In this document: one piece after another, positions 50,446-59,759 of the stretch
Numbering within the stretch: the stretch's first letter is position 1
Layout: every line of letters starts with the position of its first letter
Origin: Rugamonas rivuli
GTDB taxonomy: Bacteria; Pseudomonadota; Gammaproteobacteria; Burkholderiales; Burkholderiaceae_D
DNA length: 64,000 nucleotides
Reading direction: 5' to 3'
Assembly (NCBI RefSeq): GCF_009380165.1
Contig: NZ_WHUF01000007.1
Span: 248,001 to 312,000 of the forward strand
Notes under the pieces: generated by a model
Database searches by the model: none
Told to the model about the DNA's origin: nothing
The model's input: the letters and a program-made list of their open reading frames with translations, nothing else
Translations under genes and position numbers: made by a program

Positions 50446-53379
50446 TTAATCATGTAATAGCATTTCTTCTACGGTAGGGCGGGGCAAAGCCAATATTTTC
50501 TTTGTTTCGAGTTCTATTTCTTCTTTACTTTTAATTTTTTCTTGTGCCATACCCATTCCTACTAGAGCTTTCTCCAGTGCGGTGGTTTGTTCTTTTGTTG
50601 ACTTATATGCATCTTTGGCGGCTGTGTTTTTTCCAAAAACACATAGCTCACACCATATTTGCAAATCATCTTTGCTATATATCCATATAATTATTTGAAT
50701 GGTAAATCCAGCCACCGTAATCCACCCTCCGGCCGACATAAACAAAATTCTTGTTGCTATGATAGCGGCGGCTCTTTCACCAATGACTTTAGCGCCTGTA
50801 CTTAATGCTGCCGTTCCGGTTAGCCGGGCTATTAACGGTGCTGAGTAAGTAAAGGTAGTTGCCGCTGTGAGTGCAACACCTGCTCCCCCTACAAGGGCTT
50901 TTGCTCCGTACAGAAGAGCTAAGAATTTTTCTCCCTGAGCACTTTTTGCTTTTGCCGTATACCCGTCAATGCCAACCGTGATTGCTGCGGCGGCCGAACT
51001 CAGTACCCCTCCATACAGCTTTAGTTGTTGATATGTGAGATTATCGCCTCCACCTTTCGCAATGGCTTTAACTCCTACGCTCGCTACATCAAACAACGCG
51101 CTGCTAATTGTCATACCCGAAGCTGCCAGGGACCACCAACTTTTTCCATCGTTTTTTTCGATACAATCGTTTAGTAGTTTGCTGAAGTTTACGCCTTCGA
51201 TCAGCATGATAAGCAATGCCAATCTGCTGTCGCGCATCGCGTTGGGAGCTTTGGCGCTGGTCTCGTTGAACTTTTTCCACGCGTTGCGCAATGTTTCCGT
51301 TTCTTTGGTCACTTTCGGCGGCGTGCCTTGGGCAACTAATCGCCTGGACTCACGCAGCGCTTGCAATTGTTCACGACGAAGCTGTGGGTCTCCTGCCACC
51401 TGTGCCCTGATAAGTTCGACCGCGACTGTTGACGGCACCAAGGCGCGGATGCTGAAGAGGTATTGCATCATCTTTTCAGCCGCAAAATCCGCCAGCCCAA
51501 AAAGGCGGAATTGCTTGAAGATCTTGTCGCCGATAGTCATCATCAACAGATCGGAGCCGCGCGCATTGATCGACTTGAGCTTGATGCCGAACGCCTTGCT
51601 GCCGCTGGCCGACGCCGCGTCGGTATTCGAGCTGTTCATGCTGGCAAACTTCTTGTGCGTGTCGACGAACGCCTTCAGCGTCTTGGGCACCGTGGTTGTC
51701 CAGTCGAGCTTGCCCCCCGGCGTTTTCTCCTCGGCGTGCTTTTGAACTTCCTGAAGGAAGGCAGTGATCTCCTGCATGCCCTCGGTCTGGTTCAACGCGA
51801 TCGCCCGCCACAGCAGATTGGTTTCGGTCGCCTTGATTTCCTTCACCCAGGCATCGAGCTTGGCCTGGCCGGACTGGCTGGAATTGATGCCGAACACCGC
51901 GCAACCGATCTGATCGTCGAAAACAATCCCGTCCTCGACGCTGTTGCCGTGGAATTCGGTAAAGGCGTTAATCAGATATTTCGACTCCAGCCACGCCACC
52001 AGATCTATCGTGCGTTCATTCATCAGTTTGTCGACCGCGGCCAGGAACGTGTCGTAACGTTCCTTGAAGACCTGGTACTGCTTCTGCCCCGCTCCCGCGT
52101 CGGCCAGCTGATCTTCGTAACGTCCCCATGCGCCGTTGCGCGCATCGTCGATATTCTGCGCGGCGTTCTTGTCGCGCCGGGCCAGCATGTCGTTGGCTTC
52201 CTGCTTGATGCGGCCGATCTCGATACTGCGCTGCGGCTCCTTCATGAAATTGGCTTCGTTCAGGCGCATGGCGAACAGCGAGGTCGGCACCTTGCGCGCT
52301 TTCCAGTCGTCGAAGATATTGCAGACCTCCAGCTCCCTTGCGCGCTGGTCCGGCGGCAGCTTGGCCGCGTTCAGGCGTCGTTGCTGGGTGTCGCCCTTGA
52401 ACGTGCTGTTGTCTATCGCCTGCTTTTGAAAATCGTCGACGCTGTCGCCGGCGCGTTTTGCCAGCGCCTGCTTCAGGCCGACGATGGACATCATGGCCGA
52501 GACTTGCTGGTCGCGTTCGGCATTGTATTTTTCGACCCAGCCCGCCGTGTCATTGCGGAAGCCGTTCAGCTCATGGGTGATGCCGACCGCATCCCACAGC
52601 GCGATCATGACCGGCGGGTGGTCCTTGCCCTTGTTTTGACTGATCTGCTGCATCAGCTTCACCAGCGGCTCGCTTTGCTTGGTGCGCGCCACCGCTTTGT
52701 ATCGGGTGGACTGCATTGCCAAGCGTGACTGCTTGTGCACGCCGCTGGCTTCGCTGATGGCGGGCAGGGCCGCGCCATTCAAGCTGGCTGGATTAAAGCC
52801 CGGCTTGTATTCAAGCACCTGCTCGATGTTGGCCTGCGTGGCGGGCAGGCCGTGGCGATAGCCACCGGCCGTGATCCAGGTCGCCGGCAGGAAGGTTTGC
52901 ATGCGGCGGTCGCGCAGCTTGCTGTCGCTGGCGAAGTCTTTGAAGGTCTCCGCACTCCATGCGTGTTCGGAAAAAGCGATCCAGACGCGCTTGCATTTCT
53001 CCGGCGCCTCGATAGTGATCACCGAGGCGGGGATGTTATGGCCGCTGCGCGAGCAGCTAGGCTCCTCCAGCGCCGGCGTGATCGCGCTCGGCGACAACTG
53101 CTTCCACAGCGTGCCTGCTTCGGTGACGCTGTAGACTTCCCAGGTGATCTGGCTGCCGCGCGGATGCTTCTCGTGGAACACGTAGATGTATCCCTGGCGC
53201 AGCGCGCGCAGCGCATATTTGTGCTGGCCCAGCTTCACGTCGCTGACCTTGTTGCCCAGGGGGGCTGGCAGGGTTGCGTCTACATGATTGGGTACCACGG
53301 CGTAGCGCACCGGCAGTATCGCCAGTCCGGACTTGTTGCAGTTAACGCAGTTTGGATTTTGAGGGTTTGTGCATGCCAT
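50446..53379 (-). CDS. VasX-like type VI secretion membrane toxin
   Basis: A 977-residue predicted T6SS effector. The N-terminus (NCNKSGLAILPVRYAVVPNH, then KYALRALRQGYIYVFHE) matches the VasX N-terminal/BC_3021 effector domain. The middle 500 residues are helical without known motifs. The C-terminal third has several hydrophobic segments (SSALFDVASVGVKAIAK, GGVLSSAAAAITVGIDGY, LVGGAGVALTAATTF, GGWITVAGFTIQIIIWIY), as expected of a pore-forming colicin-like toxin that depolarises the target's inner membrane. Composition switches from GC-rich to AT-rich near 51250, exactly where the toxic part begins. It is followed by four immunity-like genes and faces the vgrG-DUF4123 pair. Confidence 0.85.
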   Translation of the reverse strand: MACTNPQNPNCVNCNKSGLAILPVRYAVVPNHVDATLPAPLGNKVSDVKLGQHKYALRALRQGYIYVFHEKHPRGSQITWEVYSVTEAGTLWKQLSPSAITPALEEPSCSRSGHNIPASVITIEAPEKCKRVWIAFSEHAWSAETFKDFASDSKLRDRRMQTFLPATWITAGGYRHGLPATQANIEQVLEYKPGFNPASLNGAALPAISEASGVHKQSRLAMQSTRYKAVARTKQSEPLVKLMQQISQNKGKDHPPVMIALWDAVGITHELNGFRNDTAGWVEKYNAERDQQVSAMMSIVGLKQALAKRAGDSVDDFQKQAIDNSTFKGDTQQRRLNAAKLPPDQRARELEVCNIFDDWKARKVPTSLFAMRLNEANFMKEPQRSIEIGRIKQEANDMLARRDKNAAQNIDDARNGAWGRYEDQLADAGAGQKQYQVFKERYDTFLAAVDKLMNERTIDLVAWLESKYLINAFTEFHGNSVEDGIVFDDQIGCAVFGINSSQSGQAKLDAWVKEIKATETNLLWRAIALNQTEGMQEITAFLQEVQKHAEEKTPGGKLDWTTTVPKTLKAFVDTHKKFASMNSSNTDAASASGSKAFGIKLKSINARGSDLLMMTIGDKIFKQFRLFGLADFAAEKMMQYLFSIRALVPSTVAVELIRAQVAGDPQLRREQLQALRESRRLVAQGTPPKVTKETETLRNAWKKFNETSAKAPNAMRDSRLALLIMLIEGVNFSKLLNDCIEKNDGKSWWSLAASGMTISSALFDVASVGVKAIAKGGGDNLTYQQLKLYGGVLSSAAAAITVGIDGYTAKAKSAQGEKFLALLYGAKALVGGAGVALTAATTFTYSAPLIARLTGTAALSTGAKVIGERAAAIIATRILFMSAGGWITVAGFTIQIIIWIYSKDDLQIWCELCVFGKNTAAKDAYKSTKEQTTALEKALVGMGMAQEKIKSKEEIELETKKILALPRPTVEEMLLHD

Positions 53380-53573
53380 GATCAGTCGCTAGCAAGTCGA
53401 ATGCAATTGGTCGGTGAGTTACCCGGCATATTGCGAACGCAGGCGGACTCAGTCTGAACAATTATCTCATCAATAACTTTTAGGGCCTGTTCTGTTGACC
53501 ACCAGCCTACGGGACAATAGAGTTGTTGTCTTGGTCATATTTCCGGCATGATCGGCTATGGAAGCTCTGCTGA
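53380..53573. other. Gap upstream of the VasX-like gene
   Basis: About 190 bp between the divergent toxin gene and the truncated immunity fragment. It must hold the toxin promoter, but I see no clear -10/-35 pair. It contains no gene. Confidence 0.4.
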
Positions 53574-54089
53574 ATTGGCGGCGAGGTGCTGAGAGGGGGA
53601 TTTCATCAGGTCGAATTCCGCAACGGCGACTTCATCGAATTTGCCGTCGGCTTTGACACCGGCTATGCGGCCGCCCATGCCGCCAGAAGCCCCCGCCTGC
53701 GCATCCTGTGGATGCCACCGCACCGCGTGCGCGGACACGCGATACAAAAGATCTGCGATATCAGGTGGAGTTTTTTCTTTCCCACGCTGGCGATCGTTCT
53801 GATCGGAATATCCGAATTTTTGATGGGCAGGAATTTTGGCGAGGACGGCCTCGCTGCCGATGCCTGGTTTTATTCCATGTGCTTCGTGCTCACCCTGATC
53901 ATCACCGTGTGGATACGGTCGCGTTTCAGGGCGTTCGCTGTGGAGACAACCGAGGTGATGCGTGTACTTGGCTACGATCACCCGGAACAGGTCGATTTGT
54001 GGGTTCGCCACAAGGCGGCGCAAAAAGCAATGGCCGCGTCAACGAACACGCTGCCGCCATTGCTGGAACCCTGGAGCTACCGCTATTGA
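53574..54089 (+). pseudogene. Truncated fifth immunity-family fragment
   Basis: Opens after an in-frame stop at 53571 and reads through GTG 53586. It aligns with the C-terminal two-thirds of the four minus-strand proteins: GDFIEFAVGFDTGYAAAHA corresponds to GDEVEVAAEWQTDHYEIFG, HAIQKICDIRW to HIKNAIKWW, two hydrophobic helices follow, and the ending PWSYRY corresponds to SMYFRY. About 85 N-terminal residues are missing. It is GC-rich, on the opposite strand, and distant in sequence, so it is probably the remnant of an older effector-immunity pair. Translation from the GTG could still give 167 residues. Confidence 0.65.
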
Positions 54090-54096
54090 TGCCGGC

Positions 54097-55305
54097 TCAG
54101 GAGCTGGCCTGCTGCACCAGCCCCGCATGGGCCGAGCGGTTCAGCTTGGGATGCACGACCGGGATGGTCAGCATGGTGCTGGTGGCCGCCATCAGCAGCA
54201 GGGCCGTGAAGGTTTCGTTGGTGATGATCTGCTTGTCGAGCAGGATGTTGGCGAAGATGATTTCAATCAGGCCCTTGGTCTGCAACAGCCAGCCGATGAT
54301 GGACGCCTCGCCCGATTTCCACTTCAATATCCTGCCGGCGATGTGAACGCCGACCAGCTTGCCGCCGACCGAGGCCAGCAGCAATAAGCCGCCGACGAAG
54401 AACACCGAATAGCCGCCCAGCTCCCACTTGGTGCGCAGGCCGGTGCTGAGGAAGAACACCGGCATCAGGATCAGCAGCACATGCTTGAACAGCGTATCGA
54501 GCGTGGCGCGGTCGAACCAGTCCGCGTCCATCACCACGCCGGCCAGGAAGGCGCCCACCATGAAGTGCAGGCCGGCCCAGTCGGAACCGAAGCTGCAGAT
54601 CACCAGCCAGATCAGTGCCGCGTACCAGCGGTCGTTCTCTTGCAGGCGCGCCATGATGCGGCGGAATACGAAGGTCAGCACGCCGAACGCCAGGATGAAG
54701 CCGAGCTGGCGGCCCACGCGTTCCCAATCGAGCAGGATCAGCGCCAGCACGCCCCAGATCGCCACGTCGTCGAGGCTGGCGTAACGCAGGATGCGCTGGC
54801 CCATCGGCTGGCGCAGGATGTCGAGTTTTTCCAGCAGCAGCACCAGCACCGGCAGCGCGGTCACGGCGCAGGCCATGCCCACGCCCAGCGTGAATTGCCA
54901 GTCCAGGCCCTTGGCGCCCTTCCAGCCCTGGTAGCCCAGCAGCAGCAGCGCTGCGGCGCAGCCGCACACCAGCGGCATGCCGAGCGCGAAGCTGGCCGTG
55001 GTCGCGCTTTCGCGGCGGTATTGCCAGACTTTTTTCAGGTCCAGCTCGATGCCGGCGATCATCACGAACAGCATCACGCCCCACCAGGCGATGCCGTTCA
55101 GCGCCTTCACCACGTCCGGCGCGAAGACAAATTTGTGGTACTCGGGAAAGGCCGCGCCCAGCACGCCGGGCCCCAGCAAGATGCCGCCGATGATCTGGAT
55201 GATGACCAGCGGCGCGTAATAGTCGGTCTTGAAGATCCGCCATACCAGGTAGGGCACGGTAAAGATCAGCAGCATCGCGATCAGGAAGATTTCGGTGGTG
55301 TTCAT
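54097..55305 (-). CDS. Cation:proton antiporter (CPA2/Kef-type)
   Basis: A 402-residue inner-membrane protein with about 12 hydrophobic segments. The CPA2 hallmarks are present: GGILLGPGVLGAAFP in the second helix region, the discontinuous helix region YASLDDVAIWGVLAL with the paired aspartates, and VGAFLAGVVM. There is no C-terminal RCK/TrkA domain, so it is a bare exchanger of Na+ or K+ for H+. ATG 55305 (MNTTEIFLIAML) is chosen because the longer frame begins with non-conserved residues. It interrupts the otherwise toxin-related neighbourhood. Confidence 0.88.
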   Translation of the reverse strand: MNTTEIFLIAMLLIFTVPYLVWRIFKTDYYAPLVIIQIIGGILLGPGVLGAAFPEYHKFVFAPDVVKALNGIAWWGVMLFVMIAGIELDLKKVWQYRRESATTASFALGMPLVCGCAAALLLLGYQGWKGAKGLDWQFTLGVGMACAVTALPVLVLLLEKLDILRQPMGQRILRYASLDDVAIWGVLALILLDWERVGRQLGFILAFGVLTFVFRRIMARLQENDRWYAALIWLVICSFGSDWAGLHFMVGAFLAGVVMDADWFDRATLDTLFKHVLLILMPVFFLSTGLRTKWELGGYSVFFVGGLLLLASVGGKLVGVHIAGRILKWKSGEASIIGWLLQTKGLIEIIFANILLDKQIITNETFTALLLMAATSTMLTIPVVHPKLNRSAHAGLVQQASS

Positions 55306-55469
55306 GGGGGGAAGGGCTCCTCGTGTTATTCCGGCAATGTTATCCAATTCTTCCCCCATGGCGCAATCGGAATAAAGGGATGAGTGGTAACGTTTCCACA
55401 ATATTTTTCATGGCAAAGACGCGAAGATACTGCGCTATCTCACTATGTCAGATAGGCATCGGCTTTAGA

Positions 55470-55850
55470 GTGGTCGATACTCGTTTGCTCTCAGCACTGT
55501 CCAATATGGCCACAAGTACTACAATGCAGACGGTGACAGTCGGACGTTGGATGTGCATGGCGGAATACCTCGCAATGCTCGCTACCGGTATGGTTCAGGA
55601 GAGCTTTAGCGGCACCACGCACGTGCTGGTGCCGCCAGACAGGCTATCCTTTCAACGGCGAGCGAAGAGGGGCCAGGTATATGTCGAATTCGAGGTTCCA
55701 TCCGATTGTTTGAAGCGCACCAGTACTGGTTGGGCGAAAATAGTAGGACCGCAATCGCTGCAAGGCCGAAATGCTGCGCGCAAAAAACAAATGGTTCCCC
55801 AGATGCCAGCAGCCTCCAACATTCGGCTGGTTGCCAGTAAATCGGTTTAA
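55470..55850 (+). pseudogene. Rhs-type toxin C-terminus remnant (TreTu-like), frameshifted
   Basis: Two overlapping frames read as parts of one polymorphic-toxin tail. In the first (about 55473-55610), QYGHKYYNADGDSRTLDVHG runs into RNARYRYGSGEL and hits a stop. In the second (about 55600-55850), FSGTTHVLVPPDRLSF, RGQVYVEFEVPSDC, GWAKIVGPQSLQGRNAARKK and VPQMPPASN-like VPQMPAASNIRLV continue to the end. A +1 shift near 55605 separates them, and no Rhs core remains upstream. The tail resembles Rhs-associated ADP-ribosyltransferase toxins of the TreTu type; the following gene looks like their TriTu immunity protein. The toxin identity is moderately sure, the breakage clear. Confidence 0.6.
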
Positions 55851-55853
55851 TGG

Positions 55854-56159
55854 ATGATCGCCATGTTGAACACTTTTTATGATCTGGCGAAAGAAATAAT
55901 GGGACGCCTGCCAGCCGGAATACAGGCGGAGCTGACCATCGCCCCGAACTCCGACAATCCTTCGGCGAGAATTGATTTCGACACCCGCGAGCGTCTGGGC
56001 CGCATCACCTGCTGGGATAGCGGTGATTTTTATGCAGAAATCATTGACGTCGAATCCGGCGATGACTTGTATGAGCAGCGCGGCGAAGCGGCATCGGCGG
56101 CGCGTTTGTCAGCCCTTCTGCAATCTTTCCTTTCATCATTGGCTGCCCCGCTCAGCTGA
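55854..56159 (+). CDS. TriTu-like immunity protein
   Basis: A 101-residue acidic cytoplasmic protein: MLNTFYDLAKEIMGRLPAGI, then NPSARIDFDTRERLGRITCW, then SGDFYAEIIDVESG. It resembles immunity proteins of the TriTu family, which in Photorhabdus block an Rhs toxin that ADP-ribosylates 23S rRNA. The start at 55854 or the ATG at 55863 are both possible. It lies 3 bp after the wrecked toxin tail and looks intact, making it an orphan immunity gene that could protect against related strains. Confidence 0.65.
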   Translation: MIAMLNTFYDLAKEIMGRLPAGIQAELTIAPNSDNPSARIDFDTRERLGRITCWDSGDFYAEIIDVESGDDLYEQRGEAASAARLSALLQSFLSSLAAPLS

Positions 56160-56214
56160 TCGCCCTACTGACTGCTCCGAAACAGGGATAATAGCTATTC
56201 GCTTTGCTTGTTCT

Positions 56215-56251
56215 ATAGCTAGTAGCTATTGAAACTATTGGAACAATCAAT
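56215..56251. promoter_or_regulatory. OxyR binding site upstream of ahpC
   Basis: ATAGCTAGTAGCTAT at 56215-56229 fits ATAGnTnnnAnCTAT perfectly. After a 7-bp gap, ATTG-N7-CAAT at 56237-56251 fits the second half-site with one mismatch per tetramer. It lies just upstream of a plausible promoter (TTGCAA 56253, TAAACT 56275), where OxyR would contact RNA polymerase. Confidence 0.8.
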
Positions 56252-56318
56252 TTTGCAAATGAGGCGAAAGCCCTTAAACTGGCGTCTCAATGATTCACAA
56301 CCCAACGAGGAAACCACA

Positions 56319-56882
56319 ATGTCCCTGATCAATACCCAAATCAAACCATTCAAGGCAACCGCTTACGCTAACGGCAAATTCATCGACGTCAGCAACGAAT
56401 CCCTGAAAGGCAAGTGGTCCGTCCTGATGTTCTACCCAGCCGACTTCACCTTCGTCTGCCCTACCGAACTGGAAGACCTGGCCGATCACCAGCCTGAATT
56501 CGCCAAACTGGGCGTGGACGTGTACGGCGTGTCGACCGACACCCACTTCGCGCACAAAGCATGGCACGACACCTCGGATGCAATCAAAAAAGTTAACTAC
56601 CCGCTGATCGGCGACCCAACCGGCACCCTGTCGCGCAACTTCGAAGTCATGATCGAAGAAGAAGGCCTGGCACTGCGCGGTACCTTCGTCATCAATCCGG
56701 AAGGCTTCATCAAAGTGCTGGAAGTGCACGACAACGGCATCGGCCGCGACGCTTCCGAACTGCTGCGCAAAGTGAAAGCCGCTCTGTACGTGGCATCGCA
56801 CCCAGGCGAAGTTTGCCCAGCTAAATGGACCGAAGGCGCAGCGACCCTGACCCCATCGCTGGACCTGGTCGGCAAGATCTAA
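56319..56882 (+). CDS. ahpC: Alkyl hydroperoxide reductase, peroxiredoxin subunit
   Basis: A 187-residue typical 2-Cys peroxiredoxin that reduces hydrogen peroxide, organic hydroperoxides and peroxynitrite in the cytoplasm. The peroxidatic cysteine is C47 in DFTFVCPTE and the resolving cysteine is C166 in EVCPAKW. Length and N-terminus ([16 protein letters not shown]) are as in E. coli AhpC. ATG 56319 follows AACGAGGAAACCACA. It is preceded by a clear OxyR site and followed by a hairpin and ahpF, its dedicated reductase. Confidence 0.97.
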   Translation: MSLINTQIKPFKATAYANGKFIDVSNESLKGKWSVLMFYPADFTFVCPTELEDLADHQPEFAKLGVDVYGVSTDTHFAHKAWHDTSDAIKKVNYPLIGDPTGTLSRNFEVMIEEEGLALRGTFVINPEGFIKVLEVHDNGIGRDASELLRKVKAALYVASHPGEVCPAKWTEGAATLTPSLDLVGKI

Positions 56883-56929
56883 GTCCGAGCACGTCTTGAA
56901 AGAGACCGCAGCACACAAGTAATACCGCG

Positions 56930-56957
56930 ATGCCGGTCCGGGCGTCCGGCCCGGCAT
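56930..56957 (+). other. Hairpin between ahpC and ahpF
   Basis: ATGCCGG-T-CCGG/CCGG-C-CCGGCAT: an 11-bp stem with one internal T-C mismatch, a 4-nt loop and no T-run. It probably protects the ahpC 3' end or lowers ahpF expression relative to ahpC. Confidence 0.65.
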
Positions 56958-56990
56958 ACGCCTAAATATTTGTAAAAAGGAAGAAAAATC

Positions 56991-58586
56991 ATGTTAGATG
57001 CAACTCTCAAAACCCAGTTGAAAGCCTACTTGGAAAAAGTGGTGCAACCGATTGAGATCGTCGCTTCTCTCGATGACAGCGCCAAGGCCCGCGAGATGGA
57101 AGAACTGCTCCAGGAAATCGTCCTGTTGAGCGACAAGATCACGCTGGTCAAGCGCACCGACGATGCCGAACGCAAACCGTCGTTCAGCATCAACCGCCCC
57201 GGCACCGATATCGGCGTGCGTTTCGCCGGCGTGCCGATGGGCCATGAATTCACCTCGCTGGTGCTGGCGCTGCTGCAAGTGGGCGGCCACACCATCAAGT
57301 TCGACGAGGCCGTGATCGAGCAGATCCGCAACCTGGATGGCGATTACGAATTCGAAACCTTTATCTCGCTGAGCTGCCACAACTGCCCGGAAGTGGTGCA
57401 GGCGCTGAACGCGATGTCGGTGATCAACCCGCGCATCAAAGTGACCACCATCGATGGCGGCGTGTTCCCGCAAGAAGTCGAGGCGCGCCAGATCATGGCG
57501 GTGCCGATGATGTTCCTGAACGGCGAGCACTTCGGCCAGGGCCGCACCAATGTCGAAGAGATTCTGTCCAAGCTGGACAAGAACGCCGGCGCCCGTCAGG
57601 CAGCCGAGCTGAGCAAGAAAGACGTGTTCGACGTGCTGATCGTCGGCGGCGGTCCTGCCGGCGCGGCAGCGGCCATCTACGCCGCCCGCAAGGGCATCAA
57701 GACCGGCGTGCTGGCCGAGCGTTTCGGCGGCCAGGTGCTGGACACCTTGGCGATCGAGAACTTCATCTCGGTCACGGCCACCGACGGCCCGAAATTCGCC
57801 GTGGCGCTGGAGCAGCACGTCAAGGAATACGAAGTCGACATCATGAACACCCAGCGCGCCGCCAAGCTGGTGCCGGGCAAGCTGATCGAAGTGCAGACCG
57901 CCACCGGCGCGACCTTGAAAGCCAAGTCGGTGATCCTGGCGACCGGCGCCCGCTGGCGCGAGATCAACGTGCCGGGCGAGAAGGAATATCGCAACCACGG
58001 CGTGGCCTACTGCCCGCACTGCGACGGTCCGCTGTTCAAGGGCAAGCGCGTGGCGGTGATCGGCGGCGGCAACTCCGGCGTGGAAGCGGCGATCGACCTG
58101 GCCGGCCTGGTCAAGCACGTGACGCTGATCGAGTTCGGCGCCGAGCTGCGCGCCGACGCGGTGTTGCAGCGTAAGCTGCGCAGCCTGGCCAACGTGACCG
58201 TGATCGTCTCGGCGCAGACCACCGAGATCCACGGCGACGGCAAGATCGTCAACGGCCTGAGCTACAACGACCGCGTGTCGGGCGAGGCGAAGAAGGTTGA
58301 GCTGGAAGGCGTGTTCGTGCAGATCGGCCTGGTGCCGAACACCGAGTGGCTCAAGGGCACGGTGGCGCTGTCGCGTCATGGCGAGATCGAAGTCGATGCG
58401 CGTGGCCAGACCTCGATCCCCGGCGTGTTTGCGGCGGGCGACGTCACCACGGTGCCGTTCAAGCAGATCATCATCGCCACCGGCGACGGCGCGAAGGCGG
58501 CACTGTCGGCCTTCGATCACCTGATCCGCTCGGACGATGAGGAAGTCGTTACCGAGTCCGCCGGCAAGCAGGCGATGACTGCGTAA
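56991..58586 (+). CDS. ahpF: Alkyl hydroperoxide reductase subunit F
   Basis: A 531-residue flavoprotein disulfide reductase that passes electrons from NADH to AhpC. The N-terminal double-thioredoxin domain has the active disulfide C129/C132 (CHNCPE). The thioredoxin-reductase-like part has the FAD motif [18 protein letters not shown], the disulfide C341/C344 (CPHCDG) and the NAD(H) motif [14 protein letters not shown]. All redox cysteines are present. The ribosome-binding site AAAAGGAAG precedes ATG 56991. It forms an operon with ahpC and is ended by the terminator at 58607. Confidence 0.97.
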   Translation: MLDATLKTQLKAYLEKVVQPIEIVASLDDSAKAREMEELLQEIVLLSDKITLVKRTDDAERKPSFSINRPGTDIGVRFAGVPMGHEFTSLVLALLQVGGHTIKFDEAVIEQIRNLDGDYEFETFISLSCHNCPEVVQALNAMSVINPRIKVTTIDGGVFPQEVEARQIMAVPMMFLNGEHFGQGRTNVEEILSKLDKNAGARQAAELSKKDVFDVLIVGGGPAGAAAAIYAARKGIKTGVLAERFGGQVLDTLAIENFISVTATDGPKFAVALEQHVKEYEVDIMNTQRAAKLVPGKLIEVQTATGATLKAKSVILATGARWREINVPGEKEYRNHGVAYCPHCDGPLFKGKRVAVIGGGNSGVEAAIDLAGLVKHVTLIEFGAELRADAVLQRKLRSLANVTVIVSAQTTEIHGDGKIVNGLSYNDRVSGEAKKVELEGVFVQIGLVPNTEWLKGTVALSRHGEIEVDARGQTSIPGVFAAGDVTTVPFKQIIIATGDGAKAALSAFDHLIRSDDEEVVTESAGKQAMTA

Positions 58587-58606
58587 GCGTTCGCAGCAAA
58601 GCATAA

Positions 58607-58633
58607 GGGCCGCTACGACAGCGGCCCTTTTTT
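58607..58633. terminator. Bidirectional terminator between ahpF and the AI-2E permease gene
   Basis: GGGCCGCT/AGCGGCCC, an 8-bp stem with a 5-nt loop, followed by TTTTTT on the plus strand. It lies between convergent genes and touches the end of the minus-strand one. Confidence 0.88.
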
Positions 58634-59759
58634 ATGTGGCCAGGTCGGCGCTGGCCTGCCTGGTGCGCAGTTCCATGGCGTTGCGGTGGCGCGCGCGCAG
58701 GCGCGGGTCGGTGATCAGGCGGCCCAGCGTTTCGCCGATCACCATCACCACGCCCAGCAGCGGCAGCACCAGCATCAGCCCCGCCACGCCGGCCACCGAG
58801 CCGCCGATGAAGATCATCAGCACCGTGATCAAGGGATGGATGTGCAGGCTGCGCCCCAGCGTCAGCGGCATGAAGACGAAGTCGTCCAGCAGCCGCACCG
58901 TGATGAACACGCCGATCGCCATGTAGGCCACGGATGGATCGGCCGGCGCGTCGGTCGAGGCCACCATCACCACCAGCACGCAGCCGACTATCGACCCCAC
59001 GTACGGCACCCACGCCAGCATGGCCGCGATCAGGCCCAGCACCAGCGGCGACGACACGCCGATCGCCCACAGCCCGAAGGCCAGCACCGCCGTGTCGAGC
59101 ACGGTCAGCTTGATCAGGCCCTGGAAGTAGCGGTGCGCGGTCTGGTCGACTTCGTGCAGCAGGTACAGCGTGCGTTCGAAGAAAGCGTTCGGCACGGCGC
59201 GCGCCAAAAACTTCTTGAAGCGCAGGCCGTCGCGCAGGAAGAAGAAGGTCAGGAAGGGCGCCAGCAGCAGCGACGGCAGCCACGCCGCCACCGACACCAG
59301 GATGTCGGTCAGGTGCTTTTGCACGAAGGTGCCGGTGAAGGCGCTGACGCGGCTGTTGACCGTGCGCGCCAGCTTGATCTGCTTGAGGATGGGGAATTGC
59401 TGCTCCAGCGACAGCATCGTGTGGCGCACGAACTCCAGGCCGCCGCTGAGGTACTTGCCCAGCATGTCCTGCCACGAGTCGGACGGGCCGGCATCCCAGT
59501 AGATGAAGACCAGGCAAGCGGCCACCAGCAGCAACAGGAACACGCTGCCGACGATCAGCGTGGCGGCGTTGTGGCTCACGCCCATGCGGATCAGGCGCTG
59601 CATGGGCGGCTGCAGGATGTAGTACAGCACGATCCCCAGCAGGAAGGGAATGGCCAGGAACAGCATCTGCTGCAGCAGGAACAAGAGCACGCAGGTGGCG
59701 GCGATGATACCGCTCCAGACCACCGGCCCGGCGCGCTGCTGGGTGGGCAGCAGGTTCAT
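58632..59759 (-). CDS. AI-2E family transporter
   Basis: A 375-residue inner-membrane permease of the AI-2E/PerM family with about eight hydrophobic segments: IPFLLGIVLYYILQPPMQRL at the start, LLLAPFLTFFFLRDG in the middle and the signature AMLAWVPYVGSIVG. Members export autoinducer-2 or exchange Na+/H+, and substrate cannot be told from sequence. The ATG overlaps the stop of the upstream cyclic-nucleotide-binding gene by four bases (59756-59759), so the two are translationally coupled. Confidence 0.9.
   Translation of the reverse strand: MNLLPTQQRAGPVVWSGIIAATCVLLFLLQQMLFLAIPFLLGIVLYYILQPPMQRLIRMGVSHNAATLIVGSVFLLLLVAACLVFIYWDAGPSDSWQDMLGKYLSGGLEFVRHTMLSLEQQFPILKQIKLARTVNSRVSAFTGTFVQKHLTDILVSVAAWLPSLLLAPFLTFFFLRDGLRFKKFLARAVPNAFFERTLYLLHEVDQTAHRYFQGLIKLTVLDTAVLAFGLWAIGVSSPLVLGLIAAMLAWVPYVGSIVGCVLVVMVASTDAPADPSVAYMAIGVFITVRLLDDFVFMPLTLGRSLHIHPLITVLMIFIGGSVAGVAGLMLVLPLLGVVMVIGETLGRLITDPRLRARHRNAMELRTRQASADLAT

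Noticed and set aside
55323-55470. 5' part of a 175-codon frame before the toxin remnant
   Set aside because: No similarity to the Rhs tail in this frame; the recognisable toxin sequence is split between two frames further on, so it is not one intact gene.
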